Source: Paraphoma chrysanthemicola
Lineage: Eukaryota > Ascomycota > Dothideomycetes > Pleosporales > Phaeosphaeriaceae
Assembly: GCA_020744225.1 (NCBI GenBank)
Contig: JAGMWG010000009.1
Span: forward strand, 1,302,001 to 1,366,000
Length of the DNA: 64,000 nucleotides
Direction of reading: 5' to 3'
Position 1 is the stretch's first letter. Each line of letters starts with the position of its first letter. The notes beneath the pieces are model-generated. The model was not told the origin of the DNA, made no database searches, and worked only from the letters and a program-made list of their open reading frames with translations. Shown here piece by piece: positions 44,879 to 55,007 of the stretch. Position numbers and translations under genes: made by a program.

Positions 44879-45816
44879 ATGGCTGTCGGCAAGAACAAGC
44901 GTCTTTCAAAGGGAAAGAAGGGTCTCAAGAAGAAGACCGATACCTTCGCGAAGAAGGATTGGTACAACGTCAAGGCGCCAGGAACCTTCGCCGTCCGAGA
45001 GTAAGACTGCCACCGCGCCAGCACTGCTTCCAATGGCCTCAATACTGACTCTGTGTTTCCACAGTGTCGGCAAGACCCTCGTCAACCGCACCACCGGTCT
45101 GAAGAACGCAAACGACGCCCTCAAGGGCCGGATATTCGAGGTCTCGCTCGCCGATCTCCAGAAGGATGAGGACCACGCGTTCCGCAAGGTCAAGCTCCGC
45201 GTCGACGAGGTCCAGGGCAAGAACTGCCTGACCAACTTCCACGGCCTCGACTTCACCTCCGACAAGCTCCGCTCCCTCGTTCGCAAGTGGCAAACCCTCA
45301 TTGAGGCCAACGTCGTTGTCAAGACCACCGACGACTACCTCCTCCGTCTTTTCGCCATTGGCTTCACCAAGCGCCGACCAAACCAGATCAAGAAGACCAC
45401 ATACGCCGCCACATCGCAAATCAGGGCTATCCGCAAGAAGATGGTTGAGATCATGGCCCGTGACGCCAGCGCGTGCACCCTCGCCCAGCTCACCCAGAAG
45501 CTCATTCCCGAGGTCATCGGTCGCGACATCGAGAAGGCTACCCAGGGTATCTACCCTCTGCAGAACGTATGTGTACAATCCCGAGTTTAAAAGTGGGGGC
45601 ACAATGGCTAATATCGAACAGGTCCACGTACGAAAGGTCAAGCTCCTCAAGGCACCCAAGTTCGATCTCGGTGCTCTCCTCGGTCTCCACGGCGAGTCAA
45701 GCCAAGACGACTCTGGCCAGAAGGTACGGCTAGCACTGTTCTCACAGACATGACATCCGACTAACAATCTGCAGGTCGAGCGTGAGTTCAAGGAGACTGT
45801 CCTCGAGAACGTATAA
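44879..45816 (+). CDS. RPS1: 40S ribosomal protein eS1 (S1/S3a)
   Basis: Four exons, 44879-45000, 45065-45566, 45622-45723 and 45775-45816, 255 residues. The sequence is highly conserved: MAVGKNKRLSKGKKGLKKKT, FAKKDWYNVKAPGTFAVRDV, GKTLVNRTTGLKNANDALKG, FRKVKLRVDEVQGKNCLTNF, KWQTLIEANVVVKTTDDYLL, LFAIGFTKRRPNQIKKTTYA, ATQGIYPLQNVHVRKVKLLK. It ends VEREFKETVLENV. The protein sits on the 40S platform near the mRNA exit. The last two exons are very short. A single copy is seen here, whereas yeast has two. Confidence 0.97.
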
Positions 45817-47001
45817 GCGATTCTGGTTGACTAGGCATGGGGTTTCTGGGTCTTTTCAATCTTCGGCATGATATGGGCATACCAAAAGGTGTTATGTTTA
45901 CAATGAAAGGATGAACATAACCCTTAATGCGATCCCGCGGCAGTGACGGCGTGCAAGGGTACTTCGCTCACATTTGGTGTCGGCGCGGGAAAAGTACGAT
46001 CATGGAATGACATTAACAAGACACAAACCTCGTCCTCCTTGCCCTGTGTCGCGTACATGACTAACATAACACGTTGCGTTCCTGTTTCGGATAATGCTTT
46101 GTGACCTATGCTTATAGCCCATGTTGTCCTGACTGCCTCTACTGTTCGCGTTGCAGTGCGCAACCGAACGTTGAACTCAGATGAATTTCATGTTCAACTG
46201 CGGACCGTTCACTTCAAAAGCGCCTACGTTCACCCTCTCTAAAGCCTCTATACTCTACGCCAGCAAGAAGGTCCATCAACAAAGGTACTAAAACATTCAG
46301 GTTACATGAACTGCGACACATGGTCATGAGAACATGCTGGGATGTCTCTAAACATATGGAGTCGACCTTCCACCCGATCGAGATATTTGCAGTACACTCT
46401 ACTACCAAAGTGCTCTAAGTCGAATCAGTCGCGATCGCTGAATAACTCCGATCGAGCTTCATAGCACCCGCATCTCGATCCTGCTTTGGCTAGGATAATA
46501 TCCTACGATAGTCTGCCTCCGCAATCACGAGTCCCCAACCCGCTCAACGCTGTCTATCACTCCCCATGACAGCGCCAACTATCCCTGAACGCCTCATGCA
46601 ATGCACACGTACTTCATGAATCGCCTTCTCGCGTGGCAGCGGATGCATGCCGCATTCAATGAACCTTGGAGATTAGGATTCGGAGGTGTTCACACCGCTA
46701 CTTTGACGAAGGGAGGACGTCACGGGAAAATAACGTACAACACGATATCAAGGTTTCGAGACGAGACACGGATGCGAGACTGACAAGGGAAGAAAAGGCT
46801 ATCCTGTGAGAAGATGATTGTTGTGCTGTGTTCTATCGGACCTATGGGGGCTTGGAGATCGAGATCGAGACATTGTGTTGCCGGGCCGAATGGTGTTGTT
46901 CGAGACTCCGGTCCTTCCGATGCCGCGAGATGCATATCCTTGATCTATGAGATTTGAAACTTATCCAGTCCCTCATTCCTTCCGAATGATCCAGTGAGTG
47001 C
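45817..47001. other. intergenic, about 1.2 kb, convergent 3' ends
   Basis: Between the convergent RPS1 and P450-like genes. No supported gene, tRNA or repeat. Confidence 0.4.
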
Positions 47002-49054
47002 CTATCTCCTTCCCGGCGCCTTCCCCGGTAGTCCCTCTACTCTCCGTATCCGCACCCGAACATCGCCCTTCGGGATCTTGACAAAACTTCCGTCTACTGC
47101 CGCGGGTAGGACCCATTTTCCTGGCTTTCTGTCTTTGCTCTGCTTCTCCTTGACTTGGCTGCTCCGCGCGGCTTTCTGCTCACCGCTGAGTGCTGCGGCA
47201 CCGATTTGTGCTTCCTCGCGCGCTTCTTGCATGTGTTCGAAGAAACTCTTCTTGGGTGCTGGGGCGATATCCCAGAGCTGCATTATGCCTGTGACAATGG
47301 AAACAATAAGAGCTGTTTTAAGAGGCTCGGATCTGTCGGACGGAGAGATGATGGAGGCGACATTGGGCTTGTTGAGAAAGCGATCCGGTTTGTAGACTGA
47401 TGGATCTGGGAAAACGGTCGGCGACGAGTTGATAACGGATTGTGAAAGTCCAACGTCAATGTATGAGCCCACATCAAGCTCCCAAGATTCTTTCTCGTTT
47501 GGTCGGGCACCGGCTTCCTGGAGCGTGATGGGCTTCTTGACCAGAAATGTTGCGATAGATGTGCTATACAGACGGCGAGTTTCGTAAATGGATGAGGTGA
47601 TGTAGGGCATAGACGTCTTTTTGAATGCTTGGCTTGGTGTGCCGAATTTGATCTCAGGCGGCGCGGGAAATAGAGGATGTATAGATGCTGGTTGATATGC
47701 CTGTGCCCAAGTCTTGCTTTCTTGCTTGATCTGCTCAAGCGGGCTCTTATCCGCAATGCCGTCGCTTAATTTAACAGATGCTGAGTAAATGCGAAGGAGT
47801 GTCCAGAAAACAAGTGGAATGACTTCGGCCGCTATTCCATGAACGATTTGTAACGTGATACCTGCTCTTGCTGCAAAAGAAACATCATGCTTGACGAAAA
47901 CCTCGTTCAAGATGGTGGTGGGTGTGGGTACATCTGCATCCGTCTCCTCACCACTGACGCTCTCGTCATCCTCTGGTACTCGCCTGATCGGTGGGTTGGT
48001 CAATTCCTTGAACAGCTTTGTGAGACTCGAAAGTAGCCTCTTTTGAGCCAACGCAGCTCCTGGTAGGCCTGGTAGTGGCGAGAGTCGTGGCAATCCTAGT
48101 GCAAGCGCCCAGTACCGAGAATTGAAGGTCGCTAGATCGGAAGCCAAAAGCTGGTTGGATTCGGTAAATTGAGCGCCCATGATCGGTGATAAGATTGCAT
48201 TACAGCAGAACTCGTTGACGAGTGCAAAAAAGTTGCACTCCGCTTCTGAAGTCCCATCTGTCAACTCGACTTCGGCGACCCTCTCCCACTGCATTTGGTC
48301 GACAATAGAGGAGTTGAACGTGACGAAGTCAGGTAGCGTTTCGGATAGTAGACTGAGCGTGGATGATGTGAGTTTTTCCTTGGCTTCTTCGTAAATCTCG
48401 GCAGCCACAACTCTTTCTAGTGTTGTTTCAAGCTCGAATATCTGGGGCTCATCCCTCTTGGATATACCGAAAGCATTATGAAGAACAGCTGATTTGCTGC
48501 TCCGCGATGACTCGAGAAGACTCTGACTCTTGTCGATTTGTGCAAGCAATGACTCTTCTGTCAGAGTTTCGGTCAACACAACGTTGTGTTTGGCTCCAAA
48601 GGCTTTGTAGGCCACGATGCTGTCTATCGCGGAGTCGCTTATCCTCATTAGCTTACCTCACGGGTATGTGTAGAGCAACTCACCGAACACCTTTCAGCCA
48701 TCTTTCCCCGCCAAACACAATGCTCCAGAAATGTCGAACGCCCGGAATCCAATATGGCAATGATTGTACCCTCCTCTTCCCTCCATCTTTACTCGGACCC
48801 ACATCTGATCTGGCAGAGAAGAGCCGTGTCGGAAGTAGCAGGAAGACAGCCGATAGCGCAGCTTGAGGAATAAGATCAAACCACGAAAAGTCCTCAGGTA
48901 CATGGGCACTCAATTTCTGTCCAAATCCGAAGTAATATCCCGCAAGTGTTAAGAACGGGATGAGTAATAGCACATAACACACAGGCAGGAACAGGACCCT
49001 TATAGCCCTGTTCGAGGCGTGCACGCCTAGAAATAGTGTCCTGAGGGAAGCCAT
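47002..49054 (-). CDS. cytochrome P450-like protein lacking the haem-ligand cysteine
   Basis: Two exons, 49054-48684 and 48643-47002 (40-nt intron, frame kept), 670 residues. Membrane segments lie near the N-terminus (IRVLFLPVCYVLLLIPFLTL, AALSAVFLLLPTRLF). P450 landmarks: SLPYWIPGVRHFWSIVFGGE, DSAIDSIVAYKAFGAKHNVV, LALGLPRLSPLPGLPGAALA, the ExxR motif as YETRR (residues about 478-481) and the PxRF block as VYKPDRF. After PDRF, the expected FGGG....C.G ligand loop is missing: KPNVASIISPSDRSEPLK leads straight into ALIVSIVTGIMQLWDIAP, the L-helix equivalent, and no Cys follows to the C-terminus. The I-helix segment (QIVHGIAAEVIPLVFWTLLR) also lacks the acid/Asn-Thr oxygen-activation pair. It is therefore probably a non-haem pseudoenzyme, or a decaying gene with an intact frame. 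Function unknown. Confidence 0.8.
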
Positions 49055-49948
49055 GATTCCTTTTGGTAAAAGGGAGAAGAGTCCGGTCCTGCTCGCCGAC
49101 GTCTGTTGTCCTGGAGGATGAGCCAGAGGGGCCTGGGATCAGACCAAAGACGGCACAGGGTCGCGTTGGCGAGGCTTCAGCCTCAGTGGGATCGAATGAT
49201 GTGCGGATCTTCAAGCCATGGGGCTGCAATGGTGAATTAGCAATTCGCGTAGTGTTCCAGATCGGCAAGGACGAATGATAGGATGCGTTCTATTGTGACG
49301 AGACGGTTGATAGTGTCAACTGTGGTAAGTTCTCGCGATGCGAAAGGCGCTAGGAGTTCGATGCGGACTAGCACCTCGTTTACGACCGAATCACAGCATC
49401 GCGCTTTCCTGCTTCGAGATAAATGGCAAATCCCGTTGGCTGAACCGACCCCTCGGGGTCTCGGTGACTCGCCCGCATCAAGCCCTTCCAGCCTGGACAA
49501 AGCAACCTCAGCCCTGCGAGTCGTATCCAATCTTGTTTCTCTGGGCAAGTTGAGCCGCAGAGTCGCAATTGCAACGTGAGGCTGCCAATTCCGCACGAAC
49601 AGTCACCAGTAGGTTGCTTACAGCATCCTAGATTATCAAGACTGCGGAACAAGACACTGCACTTGTTGTCAGCTGCGTATATCAAGGTGCGGGACTTCCT
49701 AGTGTGTTATCTTCACTTGCACTAACGACAACCTGCATCAGACACTGCTTTCACGTGCTTCTTCGCCAGCCTTTCAATTACTTTGACTTCAAGTCTTGAG
49801 ATCGTACCACTATACATCCAGAAGTCCTAGCAATAAGCCCCGCCCATCAAAAGCACTGCGTCACTCAAACTATCGAGCCCCGAAATTCATCAGCCCACCA
49901 ACAGAAGGATCCAATCCCCCGTCAAAACCCAAGCACAAGGATCCCGGG
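49055..49948. other. intergenic, about 0.9 kb, divergent promoters
   Basis: Between the divergent P450-like gene and HAM1. Overlapping short ORFs only; nothing supported. Confidence 0.4.
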
Positions 49949-50965
49949 ATGACTTCAACCCCATCGGCGGTGCCGAAGCACCTCAATTTCATCACAGGGA
50001 ACAAGAACAAGCTCGCCGAGGTACGTATGCCAAAGTCTTCTAAGCACTTTCCGTTTGCAGACAGCGATCTCGTAAGGCTGCAGTCAATCCTGCGTAATGC
50101 CCTGACATGGTTACATCTGCAACTCGTGATGAGGCTGCTCGCCGACTATGGGCGAATCATGATGGCTTGCAGGATCGTGCAGATGATTGACCACAAGAAA
50201 TCGTCGTACTTGCCGAGTACATCCACCACCTGCCTTTTACACGATGCTTCAAGAAAATTCATCAATTGACTAAGCCATTCCTTAGGTTCAAGCGATCCTA
50301 GACGGCGTAATCGAGCTCCGCAACGAGAATGTCGACCTCGTGGAGATCCAAGGCACAGTTGAAGAAGTCACAAAAGACAAGGCACGGAGAGCTGCTGAAG
50401 CTGTATGTTTCAATGCTCCTTCCATTTACTCCGATGCACAACTGACAGTATCTACAGATCCAAGGCCCTGTGCTCGTAGAAGACACATGTCTCTGCTTCA
50501 AAGCGATGAATGACCTTCCTGGACCATACATGTAAGTCTCTTTCCATCTCTAATCTGGTCCATCGTCAACCTCCGATACATCTTTCTGACTTCCACAGCA
50601 AATGGTTCATGCTGGCTCTCGGCCCATTGCAAATGCACAAGCTACTAGAAGGCTTTGAGGACAAGTCCGCACAAGCAGTCTGCACATTCGGATACTGTGA
50701 AGGGCCCGGACATGAGCCAGTGTTATTCCAGGGCAGGACGGATGGCAAATTGGTGCCGAGCCGGGGGTCTACTGTCTTTGGTAAGTTTGGATTTTCAGAG
50801 TTTACATGGACAATACTAATAAAGTGATTAGGGTGGGACTCATGTTTCGAGTATGAAGGCCAAACATATGCTGAAATGGACAAGAGCGAGAAGAACAAGA
50901 TCAGCCATCGCGGCAAAGCACTCGACAAGTTGAAAGAATGGTTGGCGCAGAAAGTAGACAATTAA
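49949..50965 (+). CDS. HAM1: inosine triphosphate pyrophosphatase (HAM1/ITPA)
   Basis: Five exons: 49949-50020, 50286-50402, 50458-50531, 50599-50780 and 50832-50965, giving 192 residues, standard for the family. Motifs: NFITGNKNKLAEVQAILD across the first junction, EIQGTVEEVTKDKARRAAEA, VLVEDTCLCFKAMNDLPGPY, IKWFMLALGPLQMHKLLEGF, GPGHEPVLFQGRTDGKLVPS, and WDSCFEYEGQTYAEMDKSEK, NKISHRGKALDKL. It hydrolyses ITP, dITP and XTP to monophosphates, cleansing nucleotide pools in the cytosol. Intron 1 (265 nt) is much longer than the others and stays open for about 80 codons in the exon-1 frame. Convergent with FAP7, 143 bp between stops. Confidence 0.95.
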
Positions 50966-51108
50966 GAAGAAGGATATTCGCTTTTGATGGTATACCCAAA
51001 ACGCCCTGCCAAATATAGAACACGAAGATAGACACGAACTTACAGCATCACTCATATATTCTCCCATACCCACCATCTCGTAATCTCCAACAAATATGCC
51101 CCAAATCC

Positions 51109-51744
51109 TCACGACTCCTCCCCCTCCGCACCACCATTATCCCTCCTCCACCCCTCAATCCACACCTCCACCCTCTCCAAATTGCCCTCTACATCCTCAA
51201 TCCCCTCACTCTTCAACTCGACCACAATCTCCTCTTTATACGCCTCCCGCGCCTCGTCTAGGAGCACCTGCATAATCTCCGCATCCATATTCTCCTCGAG
51301 TTTCTTGCCCTTGTACCCGCGCGCCGTCAGGCGGTCGTATAGCACGGTAGAATCGCAGCGCAGGACGATGACGAGGTCGATCCAGCGCTCGGGGAAGAGG
51401 TCGCAGGCGTGCCAGTCGAGGATGTAGCCGCCGGTGGAGTGGAGGGGGAGGGATTCGAGGTAGTCTAGGAGCTTTTGACGAGACATTAGCATTTGTGCTT
51501 TCAGACTAATTGACGCGATTTTGTGCAAGGAAGTACACTTGTATGAGATTTGGCGTACCTTGTCCTCATCTACAATCAAACTGCCCGTCTCCTCGTCCTT
51601 GCCCTCCGCAAAGCCCTCGTCTTTGACAATCTGGTTCACAGAAAGGTGTTTGAGCCCTGTTGCGCGCGCTAATTGCTCTGCATGTGTAGTCTTGCCCACG
51701 CCTGGTGTGCCTGTGATTACGATATTCGGGTTCTTGCGCGCCAT
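51109..51744 (-). CDS. FAP7: Fap7/adenylate kinase 6-type NTPase
   Basis: Two exons, 51744-51559 and 51471-51109, 182 residues. The 87-nt intron is a multiple of three with no stop, so a naive ORF gives 211 residues with a spurious insert; splicing restores VDEDK-LLDYLESLPLHSTGG. The P-loop is TGTPGVGKTTHAEQLA (residues 11-26). ARATGLKHLSVNQIVKDEGF is the NMP-binding region, YILDWHACDLFPERWIDLVI follows, then RCDSTVLYDRLTARGYKGKK with the lid. Fap7 has adenylate kinase/ATPase activity and is required for the final cytoplasmic cleavage of 20S pre-rRNA with Rps14. The C-terminus is acidic (GGAEGEES). Confidence 0.94.
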   Translation of the reverse strand: MARKNPNIVITGTPGVGKTTHAEQLARATGLKHLSVNQIVKDEGFAEGKDEETGSLIVDEDKVRQISYKCTSLHKIASISLKAQMLMSRQKLLDYLESLPLHSTGGYILDWHACDLFPERWIDLVIVLRCDSTVLYDRLTARGYKGKKLEENMDAEIMQVLLDEAREAYKEEIVVELKSEGIEDVEGNLERVEVWIEGWRRDNGGAEGEES

Positions 51745-52640
51745 TGTTGTGCTACGAGACGCGTTGTCGCAAAGTCGAATGCGGATCGGTGCGTTACTTG
51801 GGTGGCTGTTCTGAGGCGTGAGTCGTAATGGATCTCAGTAGGTTCAATTAGATACTTTCAGGTCGTACAGAGAATGCGTGAGGTATTGTTTGCGAATCTT
51901 TCTCAAGCTCAAGTTGCTGATCGCATTCCTAGAAATTTCCCAATGCCCGAGGTTTAGCCGTTGGCACCCCGCTACCCCGCGCTAGTCATCTCTGGAAGCA
52001 TAGCTGCAACACCTCAATTGGCATGTTGGAGGCCAACTCTGGTTTGCAGCAAGCTTAATTGAACGCTGGCATTAATCTCAATAAGTGACGTCTTGGCAGA
52101 TCGCTGGCTAACATCACGTCTCAACGTGCTTCTCGTCAGTCAAACTGGGTGCACAAGCATACCTACACCATCAAGTACACCGAGCACTGGATGTTCAGGA
52201 CATATTTCGTGGAGGGCAATCAGTTGAAAACGTATTGAAAACTTTTGTTGCCGTAGTATAGTGAATCATCTCGCATCCTCCAAAGAACCTTCTACCACTG
52301 ACGAAACAAAAAACTCCACCCTGATGACGCCAAACATGCTAGTGATCGTGATGATGTCGAATGGAGAATCGGGGGACAGGAAATGTTGACACTGAAGCAG
52401 TTCGCGATGGTAGCTATCGTGTGAAGTGCTCACTACACCATCTCCGGCTCCCCCAATGCAATATTACGTGTTAATGGGACATATAACGAGGTTTCAGACG
52501 GGTATGGAGGACGTAAAGGCCAGGTCGAAGACCTAATAAGACGGTGTAGCCACCAAAATGCACTCTGATGCCGGCATCCAGATCGAAAGAACAAGCCCAA
52601 TATCCTTTATTAAGGAAACCGCATCCTTGGAAACAGCCAT
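51745..52640. other. intergenic, about 0.9 kb
   Basis: Promoter side of FAP7 and 3' side of NAP1. No supported gene. Confidence 0.45.
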
Positions 52641-54126
52641 TTAGCTCTGCTTGCACTCAGCAGCCTCCTGCTTGGGTTTTGTGCCGTCGTTCTACATTTC
52701 TGTTAGCATATTCGAAAATGGGCTGTCGTAGAGTTAACACATACCTCGTCATCTGACTCCTCGTCCTCATCACGGTCGTCACTCAGCTCATCCTCATCCT
52801 CATCGTCCTCATCTTCAAACTCGCCCTCATCGAAGTCCTCGATGTTCTCGTATTGCAGAGCCTCGCCAGTGAACCAATCGATCGCGCGGGGAATGAGCTT
52901 TTCCTTGATGTCCTCACCGAGCTGGTAGTCGAGCTCGAGACGCTCCTCGATGTCGGAGGTAGCATCGTCCTCGTCCTGCGGGGGCTTGGGTGGGTCGAAG
53001 AAGTTGAAGAATGACTCAGTTGGGACGGTCTTCTTTACGACGCGTGTCTGCTTGGTGTCTGCGGCATATCAGTATTTCAGTCGTGAGAGTGCATAATTAA
53101 GACTGCTCACTCTTGTTCCTCTGCTTCTTGCTCTCAATTCGGACAGTCAGGTCCTTGCCGGCCTTCCAGTCAATTTTGTCGCCCTCGGCGTGGTCGTAGA
53201 TGAAGTCGCCACCATAGCCGTTCTCTTCTTGGTAGAAGTAGGTCTTGGTGATGGTCTTGTTGCTGAAGAACTCGTTCTCGTCAAATTCGAAGATTAGTCG
53301 GAAACCAGGGCGGTCGAGGTACTCCATGCGGATATCGGTCAGGCTCTTCAGCGCAGCCTCGTCCCGGTCTGTGATCATCTCCGCAAGCGAAATCTGGTTC
53401 TTCATGGCACTCAGCCAGAACTCTGGGATACCCTTGACGTCCTTGCCCTCATCTTTGTTGAGCTCAGTCTCGGGCTTGTCTTCGTCATCCTCATCCTCAT
53501 CTTCCTGCTCGCCGACCTTGACCTGCTCGTCCGAAGGCTCGGTCGCACCGTTGACAATCTTTGCGCGGGTCTGGTAGAGAGGTGTGAACTTGGCGAAGTA
53601 CTTCTTCTCGAGCTGGAGGACCTCCTCCTGAAACTCTGCCTCGAGCTTGGAGTGCTCCTTCTGGACGCCCTTGAGGCCAGCGACGCGGCGGCGAACCGAC
53701 GCGGGGAGGGACTCAATGTAGCCACTTGACCGGCCGACGAGCGAGCCGAGCTTGTTCTGCATCATGGCGACGAGGGCAGGGTTGGCAGCGAAGAGGCCGG
53801 CGGCAGTGCGCTCAAGATCCTCTGCAACGCGGATTAGCGGTCAGGCCCTTCGCGACAGCGGGGTTGGAGGGGCACATCAGAGCAACTGTGACATACCTTC
53901 TTTGATGGTGCCGACGCCGGGCTTTGTGGCGTGCGACGATATGGGAGCAGCATTTGCAGGTGTGTTCTGGGGGGTGCTGGACACCGGGTGGTTAGCATCG
54001 GGGACATCCATGGCGTCGGTTGTTGAGATGTTGTGGTGAAGAGGCTCAAAAATTGTGTAGCGGGGCAGAAAGGACTTACGGAGCGGAGATGGAGTCCATC
54101 TTCTTATTGCGGATTGGCTCAGACAT
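52641..54126 (-). CDS. NAP1: nucleosome assembly protein 1
   Basis: Five exons: 54126-54080, 53976-53897, 53821-53111, 53058-52745 and 52691-52641, giving 400 residues. NAP-domain landmarks: ASVRRRVAGLKGVQKEHSKL, EAEFQEEVLQLEKKYFAKF, GIPEFWLSAMKNQISLAEMI, FRLIFEFDENEFFSN, KTYFYQEENGYGGDFIYDHA, ESFFNFFDPPKPPQDEDD and LGEDIKEKLIPRAIDWFTGE. A long acidic C-terminus follows (DDEDEDELSDDRDEDEESDD). The last exon ends AAECKQS; CKQS is a plausible CAAX prenylation box, as in vertebrate NAP1L1. The protein is a histone H2A-H2B chaperone shuttling between cytoplasm and nucleus. All splice phases agree. Confidence 0.95.
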
Positions 54127-55007
54127 CTTGGCAGGTCACCGATGTCGATATGCGGGTGGCGGATTGTTGAGGGCAGTGGTGTTGTTGGTGAGCGTTCTGC
54201 AGAATTGTTCGGCGGGTTGAGCGAGGGCCTGTTAGTTGCCTCTCTGTGTAACTAGTGCGGCTAGTGGCAACGAGCGCGGCCGATTGTTTGGCTGGCTGTG
54301 AATGAGAAACGTCGAGTGTGAGACAAGACAAGGGAACGACGAAGGCGGATCTGGAGCCCGGGGAATTTGAGCGTGTCGCGAGGCGAGAGCAGGATGTGTG
54401 TGGTATTTGAATGCTTTACCGCTTGTTTCCTGAACGGGCGGCACGTGTGTCCAAACAAGCTGCACCACGACGACGTAGCGATTCAGACGCCTGCTTCTGG
54501 CAGCGACACCTCACGGCTTGCAGCCGTCCACCGTATCAGACTCTGCGCCATGGCCGACCTTGGCCGCGTGGTACTGAGGATACCTGGAGAATGTACATGC
54601 CCTTGCTGCCATTGGCCACCCGTCGCATTGTGTCGGGATAAAGGGCAGGCGGAAGGCACGCCGGCGACTCTCCTTCGCTATTGACGCTCTCAGAAGCCCC
54701 TGACGAGCAACAACGGGACCGTAGATGCGAACAGCACCGCGCATACGGCTCCTCTCGACCGCAGTCTGCAGCAGTATCTCTGTGCCGGCGTGGGACGCCA
54801 TGCATGTTAGCCACACCTGCCCTTCTAGAACAACCCTGGAAGGCGCGGCCCCAAGAAATCTCTTAGCAAAAATTCACCTACGCCATCGTGCTTACCCTGG
54901 TCCCAGAATTAGAAAGCGCGACGCATCAGCAAACACATGTTGGGATGCTAGCCAATGGTGAACCACTCAAATTGCGTCTTTCCTTTCTATGCGCACGTCT
55001 ATGGGTA
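54127..55007. other. intergenic, about 0.9 kb
   Basis: Promoter of NAP1 and 3' flank of the sugar transporter. ORFs overlap in several frames without family resemblance. Confidence 0.4.

Noticed and set aside
45039..45791. 250-codon minus ORF opposite RPS1
   Set aside because: Mirror image of the highly conserved RPS1 exons; codon bias of the real strand keeps it open.
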